From contig CM061107.1 in assembly GCA_030770545.1 (NCBI GenBank), positions 377,001 through 441,000 of the forward strand: DNA of 64,000 nt. The letters are read 5' to 3'. Source of the stretch: Macropodus opercularis (lineage: Eukaryota > Chordata > Actinopteri > Anabantiformes > Osphronemidae). Positions 1 through 8,047 of the stretch are shown piece after piece. The notes beneath the pieces are model-generated. The model did no database searches. It had not been told where the DNA came from and saw only the letters and a program-made list of their open reading frames with translations. Both the position numbers and the translations under genes were made by a program. Position 1 is the first letter of the stretch. Every line of letters begins with the position of its first letter.

Positions 1-283
1 ACGTTATGATTCAGTGGCTTATTGCTCACAAAGAGAAGCAGCAACTGATGCACTGACCCGACAAATGTTATTCAGGACGGACAAAGTAAAGTTGGTTGGA
101 CTTTAGTATTTTTTCACTCATTGCTAAGCCACATGTTAGATGAAACCACCAAATCGACGCTGGCTTGTCCTTAGTTTCAACCCGTTAGATCGTTTGGTCG
201 TAGTCCTCGTGCTGGCTGCAGTGTTTCCTTCATCGCCCTAAGAAACAGGACGTGACCCTTATATTTTATTCTTATGTGTCCAG
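1..283. other. No recognised gene; probable intron of the NLR-like gene
   Basis: No exon or repeat is recognised here. The stretch ends in a splice acceptor (cag at 281-283) directly before an LRR exon, so it is most simply read as the 3' part of an intron whose upstream NACHT and LRR exons lie left of the window. Confidence 0.4.
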
Positions 284-1373
284 ACTGTCAGGTTGTCAGG
301 TCACAGAGGAAGGCTGTGCTTCTCTGGCCTCAGCTCTGAGCTCCAACCCATCCTCTCTGAGAGAGCTGGACCTGAGCAACAACAACCTGCAGGACTCAGG
401 ACTGAAGCTGCTGTCTGCTGGATTGGAGGATCCTCGCTGGAGGCTGGAGTCTCTCAGGTAAGACAGCAGCTCTCACTGTGTTCCTGACCAAGGAGCTGTG
501 GTTCACATCCAATGACACTTTGTCTGTTCCTGCAGGTGGGACCATGGAGAAGCTCAGAGACTGAGGAAATGTAAGTATGATGAGAGTCACAGTTCTACGA
601 GTTCTAGACCAGACAAGCACACGAGCGTACGTACTCTTCTCCTGGGTGGCTGCCGTCCTCTTTCCTCCTTCTCACTGCCATCAGGTCTCCTCCCTCAGGT
701 GTTGGTCATCAGCTGATTAAGGAATTAACCAACACATACAGACTGAAAATCCAGTAAAACAATACGGGAAACAACCGCGGACAGGGTTCATGACTCCGAT
801 GCTTAAAAGAGTTACAACAACTCAGGTCATTTAGCTGCGATACGTTTTAGCGAAGAGCTGCTGACTGATAGGAAGAACCTGTTGCTGGGTCCCGTTCTCT
901 CCTCAGATTGGACACAAACACAGTGAGCACGAACATCGACCTGTCTGACAACAACCGGACGATGACATATGAGGATCGGCCTCGGACGCGTCCTCCTCAT
1001 CGGGACAGATTTGTCAACTGCGCTCAGCTGCTGTGTGACACTGGTCTGACTGGTCGCTGTTACTGGGAGGTCGAGTGGACAGGAACAGTTTGTGTCACAC
1101 TGGGTTACAGAGGAGTCAGAAGGAGCGCAAACAGTTCTGAAGAGTCGCTGGGTTCTGGAGCCTGACCGCCTTCGACGGCGGCTCATGTGTCCGTGACGGT
1201 GACGTCAGCACAGATGTGGCCTCGCCCTCCGCCTCTGGTAGAGCAGCCGTGTTTCTGGACTTTCCTGCCTCCACAGCTTCAGCGCCACATTCAACAAACC
1301 TCTGTATCCTGGGTTCGGGTTCTGGGACCGGAGTCCCGGTTCCTCCGTGTCTCTGTGTTCCCTGGAGCTTTGA
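284..1373 (+). pseudogene. NLR (NACHT-LRR) family 3' end with PRY-SPRY (B30.2) domain, frameshifted
   Basis: This is the 3' end of a fish-type NLR gene, a family of cytosolic innate immune sensors. The LRR exon is 284-457 (174 nt, the usual size of one ribonuclease-inhibitor-like LRR unit) and contains LRELDLSNNNLQDSGLKLLS. A short linker exon (about 537-570) encodes WDHGEAQRLRKC, matching the family's DHGGEWRLKPGL-type linker. The last exon (907-1373) opens with the PRY segment LDTNTVSTNIDLSDNNRTMT and contains CYWEVEW. The reading frame is broken twice. Near 1150 it runs into a stop after SSEESLGSGA, while the SPRY text continues in another frame (FWSLTAFDGG, then GRAAVFLDFPASTAS). Near 1287 it shifts again to NKPLYPGFGFW and SSVSLCSLEL followed by a stop at 1371-1373. 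A poly(A) signal AATAAA is at 1503-1508. A pseudogene is most likely; two assembly indels are the alternative. Confidence 0.82.
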
Positions 1374-2239
1374 GAGTCCGAGCGGTGTGAGCTCCTTTCT
1401 TCAGACACGCTGCCTTTCAGGAAACACACTGTTTTCATGGTGTGGCTTGATTTGTCTCTTTTTTTTCAGGCACCTTGTGAACATCAACCCTTCTTTGTTG
1501 TAAATAAAAATAAACAGACAATAATTACAGAGTTGTGTTTTATTTCTTTGTTAAAGTTTCTGGTCACTGCACACAAACCAGGTTTTTCTCTGTTTGACTG
1601 ATTTGCAGCCATTTGCTCTGCCACAGATTTTGTTGGTGATGAGTCGGGTCAGAACCAGTGAGATCCAGCTCACTGAGGTTCTACACATCCACCATTTAAC
1701 ACATGAACAGACAGAACCCAGAGCGCAGAGGACAAACTACAAGATCACCCAACCCCTGCAGAACAGAACCGCTCACATTACTCCACCACGACCTGTGGCG
1801 GTGCCGTCCAAACAACACAGGGGTCGGTGTGAACGTCATAAGCTGCCCCGACTCCTGAATCGGAACCAACCTTCAGCCTTGCGATCTGTCACACGAGGCG
1901 ATTAGTGATTATTCGGAGCAGCCGGTGCTGGTTCCGCTCAGGTTCAAGAATAAGTGAAACAGACCCAATCGGGTGTTTTATGAAAGAACAAAATTATTCT
2001 GTGCCTAATGTTTAACCTCAGATCCTCCCCAGCACACGGTCCACATCGGTTCTCTTTACATACCACGTCCACGCGTCTGGACCCAAACGTCGTTCTGTAG
2101 AACCGGAGTGAAGCTGAACACAGGTTCTTGGCACCACACCACAAATGTTTATTTGACACCACACAACAATACTTGGCTTCACACACGAGGCCCGTTTTGC
2201 ACTTGATCAGAGCGTCAGGGCCGCCAGGACGGACCGGAC
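1374..2239. other. 3' UTR of the NLR-like copy and intergenic DNA
   Basis: The first 130 bases are the probable 3' UTR of the NLR-like copy, with a poly(A) signal at 1503-1508. The rest holds no coding exon I can support. Because lect2 converges from the minus strand, its 3' UTR should occupy the part just below 2240. Confidence 0.5.
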
Positions 2240-2966
2240 TCAGAAGTACGGGTTCGGGTCGCTCTTGTCGCACATCTGGACATGGATGTGTGAGGTGATG
2301 CCCGGATAAACCGCCTGCATGGGCAGCATGGTACCGAGCCTCTGGCCCTTCCTCACTGTCCCAGAGGTCCGGCCCGGGTTCACGTAGAACAGCTTGAAGC
2401 ACAGACCTGCAGACCACAGTCAATGACATCATCAATAAGTCCACTAGTGACGTCAGTAATGTTCGCGTGCTCGACCCACCCTCTCCTCTCAGGTTGATCC
2501 CGTTGTTGATGGCAGACTTTGCCGGGTCGGTGTAGACAATGACTTTGCCGTGAAGCGTCACATCAAACGGGGCGTAGACGGCGGAACCATCGCTGCACAC
2601 AATGTCCAGCCCAGCGTGGACCCGGGTTCCCCTGAAACAGCAGGACGGACGGTGAGTCCTGGTTCCTGTGCAGTGACTGCGACGGTTCAGAAACAGCTTT
2701 ACAGAGCAACGCGCTGCGGTTCCGTTACCGTCCGGCTCCGAAGTGACCTTGCCCCCAGCGGTCCGAACTCCTCCTGCTGTTGCCAGGGTTTCCGCTGCAG
2801 AGCTGACCGAACTTCACGCCGTCGCACACACACACCACAGCTGGAAACGCACAGAGTCTGACGTCAGAGACCCGTCGCTGCCCGCTGAGCAGTTTCACTG
2901 AGGAGAAAACGCTTCACGGACTTTTCATAACTCACCCAGTGAAACGACGAAGACCGAGCTTCTCAT
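2240..2966 (-). CDS. lect2: Leukocyte cell-derived chemotaxin 2 (LECT2)
   Basis: LECT2 is a small secreted hepatokine with a single M23 metalloendopeptidase-like fold, implicated in leukocyte chemotaxis and Wnt/MET signalling. Four coding exons on the minus strand are 2936-2966, 2729-2840, 2480-2631 and 2240-2406. They sum to 462 nt, or 153 residues, close to known fish LECT2. The product starts MRSSVFVVSLAVVCVCDG, a short signal peptide. The body carries FGQLCSG, VHAGLDIVCSDGSAVYAPF, AINNGINLRGEG, FKLFYVNP, GTMLPMQAVYPGITSHIHVQ and ends DPNPYF. The HxxxD (HAGLD) and HxH (HIH) zinc-site motifs of the fold are present. A TATA box (TATAAAA, complement of 3003-3009) lies about 40 bases before the ATG, implying a very short 5' UTR. 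Frame and splice phases agree at every junction. Confidence 0.95.
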
Positions 2967-3002
2967 CTTCAGACCGCGTGTCAGCGCTGACCCGTCACTG
3001 GG

Positions 3003-3009
3003 TTTTATA
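3003..3009 (-). promoter_or_regulatory. TATA box of lect2
   Basis: Reading TATAAAA on the minus strand, this sits 37-43 bases upstream of the lect2 start codon. It is a standard core promoter position for a gene with a short 5' UTR, as expected for a strongly expressed secreted liver protein. Confidence 0.6.
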
Positions 3010-3407
3010 GGCTAAACGCAGGAAATGTCAACACTCTGAAAAGTCCAGAACCGTGTTCAGGGTTTCACGGTTTCAACATGATGGTTTGCTCGTGGCCAGA
3101 GTTCACTTTGGCGGAACCGAGTGAACTCTGCTCCAGAGTAAACAACGCTGTCGTCCACACGCAAACGAACATGATGCTCCTGAGTTTGAACACGCGTTTG
3201 TAGAGGATTAAGGTAAAACTGAAGCTTGTTGTCAGTCACGCACGTCCAGAATAAATGTTTGATTCCTGGATCAACGTTTATTTGGCTTAACAGCAGACTT
3301 TATTGTTTTCCTGAGCGAAAGCAACCAACATACTTTTAAAGGAGCAAGTGTATATTTAAATGCACATCGACCTCCTACACAAACCTGTACAAACAACATT
3401 TAAGATA
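3010..3407. other. Intergenic, nothing recognised
   Basis: AT-rich DNA upstream of lect2. I see no exon, RNA gene or clear repeat. Confidence 0.5.
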
Positions 3408-3480
3408 AGATAAGACTTTATTTATCCCGCAGAGGGGAAATTCTGGTGACCCAGCAGCAGCAAAGAACAGTTGGAAAAAA
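3408..3480 (-). mobile_element. 5'-truncated LINE 3' tail, antisense
   Basis: About 73 bases match, in reverse complement, the last about 80 bases of the LINE at 22320-23252. Shared blocks include GATAAGACTTTATT, CCCGCAG and GGGGAAATTCTGGTGACC, then CAGCAGCAGCAA and the final AACAGTTGGAAAAAA. Only the 3' end is present, typical of 5' truncation during target-primed reverse transcription. The element therefore points leftward on the minus strand. Confidence 0.8.
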
Positions 3481-3736
3481 TTGCCTGGTAGGCAAACTGC
3501 AGCGGGTCCAGCATGTACTACAACAAGTGAATCCTCTAACGTTGTTGTGAGCGGCCGTCAGCGACTAACTAGAACTATACTAGAGTACCAGGGGTAGGAA
3601 CGCCCGAGTCCCTGGTACTACCTTCGGTCACCACTGGGTGACGCCAAACTAACTAAAGGGGGGAGCTCAACCTAGAGCCTAATCCCCTTATCACAAGCCT
3701 CGAAAATACAAAAGGGCTGCTCGACCTAGAGCCTGT

Positions 3737-4213
3737 GCCCACACTCACAAACTGACGAGGGAGGACCCAATTGCACGACCACAGACAGAGGAGCACTATT
3801 AAAAAATAATTTAATTTGAGGGAAGAAAACAAATATGAACAAAACATAAACACGGGTGACTAGAACTAAACGTGAACCTAAACAGACACCAATCTGACCC
3901 GGACACTATAAAACTTAATCTTACACTGTGGACAAACACAAAGTTGCTGAATAACGGAAACCAAAACCTGGAGCTACAAAACGTTAACACAGATACAAGA
4001 TACAGATCCAACGAACATCAAATAACAAATACTAGTAACAGATACAAGGGAACAGCTGATAATCAGCCAGCAAAGACAAACAGAGGAACTTGAATACAAA
4101 CTCCACAGGTGAAATCAATAATGAACCCAAACAGGAAGTGAACAAACAGAAACCAACAAAGAAGAAAGGGGAACCACCGCGACCTCCAGAGGTTGGAGGG
4201 CCGAATCGTAACA
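3737..4213 (-). mobile_element. Candidate solo LTR or LTR-like element
   Basis: On the minus strand this block starts TGTTACGATTCGGCCC (reading down from 4213) and appears to end in CA near 3737. It contains a long T-rich stretch and, near the far end, GCAATTGGGTCCTCCC, which resembles the end of fish LTRs. The TG...CA boundaries, size of about 480 bp and lack of any ORF fit a solitary LTR. I could not verify a target-site duplication, so this remains a candidate. The flanking 3481-3736 contains a 15-base direct repeat (CGACCTAGAGCCT-type, near 3668 and 3721) of unknown origin. Confidence 0.35.
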
Positions 4214-4272
4214 GGTGGTGCTGCGTCGCCACGGAATGACTTAACTGTTTCCTGCTCGCGCTGCTTCGATAC

Positions 4273-6704
4273 TCAGTTGAGCGTCAGCCCCTCACTCACG
4301 GGCATGTTGATGTGCGCGCTCAGCAGCGGTGAGCTCCTCCCTTCGGTCAGTATGAACACCTTGATGATGTCAGAGATGCCCTTGTCGCTGGTGCACTCCA
4401 CGAAGGTCTCAATGGGGTAGATGAGCCCGGGCACCAGCAGGGGGATCCTCATGTACGGGTTCCTCATTCTGTACAGGTTCTCGTCATACAGGAAGCTGAC
4501 AGCCAGGTTCATGACGGGCCGACACGCCGCCGTGTTCTGGACGTTTAGGGTGAGTTTGAAGGATGGGCCCAGACCCTGGACCACAGCGTTCATCTTAAGC
4601 GGCTCAGTGAGGCTGGAGGACATCGGGGTCAGGCTGGACTCCAGCGCTTTGACGTAGGCTTTAGCTGCAGCCAGTCGCAGGCGGCTCAGGTCCATCTGAA
4701 AGGCGCGATGCATGGCCAGGCCGTTCTCTCGCTCCCTCAGCGTCTGGTCCACGTACAGCTTGGTTTTCTTAGGGACATTGAGGCGGACACTCTGGGCCAG
4801 CGGGGGCCCGGCGGTGCTGTCTCTGTCGTCGAACACGGCGGTCCTCTTCAGGATCTTCACCATCAGGCCTCCGCCCTTGGTGGTCATAACGAGGGTCCCG
4901 TCCTCTCGTCCGTATCGGCCGAAGCAGATGCTGCTCACCACGTCAGGCGTCTTTATGGTGCTCAGGAGGTTCTTCTCCCGGAACAGCTGGACCTCACAGC
5001 TAGCCAGGCCCACGAGAACGGCCTGGAAGCCTCTGGTAGGCAGGTCCATGGCAGCCATAGTGATGATGGGAGCAGGCAGAACGGTCCTCCACAGCTTCTT
5101 TCCCTGAAGACAGAGCAACACAGACGAAAATAATCCACTGGACGGATAGTAAAGACGCGACGCTTCAACCAGAACCAGAAAGACCAAATGGCATTTTGAT
5201 GCTACCGTTTCCCATCATTTACCTTCTGCGTGAAGCCCTGCAGGCTCTCGTCAGCGCAGCCGACGACCACGTTCTTCCCGACTCTGACCAGACCCACTGG
5301 GTGAGACGACAGCTCGATGCAGTACTTGGGTTTGTCCGACTCTCTGAGGAGCAGCAATACAAACATCATCCGGCTCAGTGGAAGCTGTCCCTCTGCGTTA
5401 TCAAGTCTGCATGTGTTAAATAACGTCACCTGCGTAGGATGTAGATGTTTCCGTTGCGACAGGCCACCGTGATGCGAAACTCCACATCGTACTGACCCGT
5501 CACGTCCATCAGGGTGGGAGCAGCTGGCAGAGACATCTTCAAAACACGTTCAAAGTTCATTTACTTGCCGCTAAAGCAACGGAGCAAACAGCGGCTGTAT
5601 AGCAGGTGGTGGTTTTCTACTTCTCTGGTTACCTCATCGTCAAAACGGCGAAGTTAGCGTCCGCTCCAGAAACGACTAATCAACTGTTGCATTTTGGACT
5701 GAGGACTAAAGAAGTCTAGCGTGCGGCTGGTCCCTGTTCGTTTTCCATCCGTTGGTGTTGATGAGTTTTTACCTTGTAGAGTATGATGAAAGCTTCGGGG
5801 TCGAGGATGTAGACGTCGCTGCTCTCGGTACCGATCACCAGGCAGCTGACGCCGTCCTCATCAGCCGTGCTCTTCTTCAGAGTCCCAATGCAGGTGATGA
5901 CTGTCTGGAATGAGAGGAGGCAAAGGAATAAGCTGCAGATTGTTCATGTGACAGCTTAGTTGCTGCCGTTCTGTCAGCGTCGTGTCGTGACACAATAAAT
6001 CTGATCATAAATAAAAAAATGACACTACTATGAATAATTTCAGGTGAGGTCACCTGTCGTCTGATTGGCTGCTGTTTGTGCAGCTGGACATATTCGTCCA
6101 CGTCACTGGCGTCCAGAGAGAGGAACCTGAGGGAGCGGACGGACAGCGGGACATCTGCCTTCATCCGGATGCTCTCCAACATCTCCTTCAGGGTCAGAGG
6201 GTCGATCTGACCTTCCCTCACCTGCTGCCACACGTCCTGACCGATCACAGCATGGTAACAGTCAGATGCGTTCATCTTAGCGGCACAGGTGATTTCTGAC
6301 ACAAAGCCCCTGTGAGGGCTGAGCGTCCTCACCTGCTCCAGCGCGTTGACCTCCAGACCGGGCAGGGTGAACTTGAAGTAGGGTCTCAGGTTTTTGTAGA
6401 CGTAGATGCAGGGTCCGGAGGCCACTGCCACGGCGGGGATGCGTGGCTCATGCAGGTCCATGAAGAAGGCCACGAGGCCGGCGGGCAGGTCCAGCAGGGT
6501 GCTCTCACTCATCAGCGCCGTGCCGCGGAAAACCTTGAGCTTCATCCCAGACGAGCCAGAGCCCAGGTCCCCCACCACCAGTCGGTTCTCCCTGTCCCCG
6601 CTCAGGTCTGCCAGGTCCACGCAGGAGGAGAAGGTGTACAGACCGGCCACTGGGTCGTAGTGGGCGTCCAACCACTTCCCTCCATCGCTGCCCGACTCGG
6701 ACAT
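4273..6704 (-). CDS. bbs1: Bardet-Biedl syndrome 1 protein (BBSome subunit)
   Basis: BBS1 is a BBSome subunit. The BBSome moves membrane cargo in and out of cilia, and BBS1 contacts the GTPase ARL6. Six coding exons on the minus strand are 6333-6704, 6054-6236, 5773-5904, 5430-5536, 5223-5343 and 4273-5103. They give 1746 nt, or 581 residues (human 593). The protein starts MSESGSDGGKWLDAHYDP and contains CIYVYKNLRPYFKFTLPGLE, IDPLTLKEMLESIR, VACRNGNIYILR, PKYCIELSSHPVGLVRV, ICFGRYGRED, KLYVDQTLREREN, LVPGLIYPIETFVE and KGISDIIKVFILTEGRSSP. These span the N-terminal beta-propeller and the C-terminal gamma-adaptin-ear-like and GAE regions. The start is the first in-frame ATG of the exon and aligns with the conserved N-terminus. 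Introns are few: the human gene has about 17 exons. Intron 1 is 96 nt and stop-free in frame. Confidence 0.97.
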
Positions 6705-6894
6705 GACGAGCAGGACGCAGGGCTTTAATGGACAGAGGCAGCATCAGCACTGAACACGGACACGTGTCACATGGTAAACACTGACACAGAGGGATACATA
6801 TATGAGCCTTTACCTTCAGTCACCAGCGTGAGCTCCTGTTTGACGTAAGCTAACCTCGCTAGCCTGGAGCGACGCCGCTGTTAGCTGACCCGCC

Positions 6895-6908
6895 GTTGTC
6901 AAGGCAAC
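6895..6908 (-). promoter_or_regulatory. Candidate RFX X-box in the bbs1 promoter
   Basis: GTTGTCAAGGCAAC is a near-palindrome that fits the ciliary X-box form GTHNYY-N2-RRNAAC bound by RFX factors. It lies about 190 bases upstream of the bbs1 start codon. BBS genes are well known RFX targets, so position and gene identity both support the call. The match is by eye and untested. Confidence 0.6.
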
Positions 6909-7075
6909 CGCGTGCGCGTCGGTATCCAACGTCCTCCGCAGCTCGGTGTGTTTATTACGACACTGTTCTGCGACTCTTCCCCGAAAACGTTGGTTCACGG
7001 GTCCGGGTCTGATCCAGATAAAGCGTTAAAACAGCAGGCAGCTCATCTCAGAGCCGCTAATCCGCTCAACCCAAG

Positions 7076-7088
7076 GTAGCATAGCAAC
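7076..7088. promoter_or_regulatory. Second, weaker X-box-like site
   Basis: GTAGCATAGCAAC carries a perfect AGCAAC half-site and a left half-site with one mismatch, separated by one base. It is about 370 bases upstream of the bbs1 start. RFX promoters often hold paired X-boxes, but this one alone would be weak. Confidence 0.35.
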
Positions 7089-8047
7089 GCTGTCTGCCAG
7101 TGATGACGTCAATATTAGTCGCCGCCGTTTACGGTTTTATTCAATTTAAATGGGACATGAAATAAATGAACCAACACAATGTAGAAAAAACGCCGAACAC
7201 GAACAGAAGCTTAGTCTCTCTAAAATCTGCCGTAGTTTAAAAAAAACAGTAAATAAAAAAAAATCTAATCACAAACATCAAACGTCGAGAAGTGGGTGGA
7301 AGAATATGGAAACAATAAACAATCACAAAGACGTGTTGTGTTGCTTGAAGAGTTATTAGGCTTAATTTATACAACAACCTTAGTCGTTCAGGAAAAGTTT
7401 TGTTTGGTTGCAGCAGCTTTTTATGAATGAGTTCAACACACGCACACAGAGTGACGTCAGCAACGCGCCCATCCCCCACTGATGCGGGAAAAAACTCACG
7501 ATCAGAAAGATGCTCATGCTGCCTCCCCTCTCTCCTCTGCACGAGCCCGAGGATGAGTAATCCAGCAGGGGAGGGAGGGCGAGAGAGGTGCCGAGCCAAT
7601 GGGAGGAAGAGCGAGGGAGGGAGGATACCAGCATCGGCATCATCATCATCAGTGAACCTGCAGAACTAGAGGATGAAGATTCCAGACGTTTCAGCTCGTC
7701 TTTCGGTGCTGAGCTGGAGCTGACTAATTCCAGGACGCTCCCTCTCTGGCAACACATGAAGGGGCTCTGATGGCCCGTTTGCATGGTGGAATTTGACTGA
7801 CTTATCTCTGGGAAAGCTGAACCAGAGGGAGACAACATGGCTTCATTTGATGGAACCTGACCAGTCCCTCACATCCTGACCGAGTCATCAGAGGGTTGGC
7901 TGAGCAATCCTAACTCAATCTGTGCACGGAGGTTGGGACCAGGCTAATATCTGTACACCACTGCCGTACAAGTTCCTGTAACTGGACAGAGTTCTCTACG
8001 TCGCCTCCTCCTGGGACCAGGCTAATTTCTGCATCAGCGTGTCTGGC

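Larger units (their letters stand above)
6705..8047. promoter_or_regulatory. Shared divergent region between bbs1 and fam13c
   Basis: bbs1 reads left and fam13c reads right from this 1.34 kb gap. It should hold both promoters and 5' UTRs. The part next to bbs1 (about 6820-7130) is CpG-containing and carries two X-box-like sites. The part near 7495-7660 is purine-rich and GC-rich, with CAT/ATC repeats around 7636-7655. The phrase gggaccaggctaat occurs twice (7934 and 8011), a small local duplication. Short ORFs here (for example 7588-7770) have no recognisable homology and I do not call them. Confidence 0.5.

Noticed and set aside
4708..5133. Plus-strand ORFs of 131-141 codons antisense to bbs1
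   Set aside because: Shadow frames of the large bbs1 last exon. The minus frame has clear family homology and the plus frame none.
7380..7838. Small protein genes upstream of fam13c, including 7588-7770 (+) and 7380-7838 (-)
   Set aside because: Low-complexity Ser/Met/Glu-rich translations of short repeats, no homology, and the position suits a 5' UTR or promoter.
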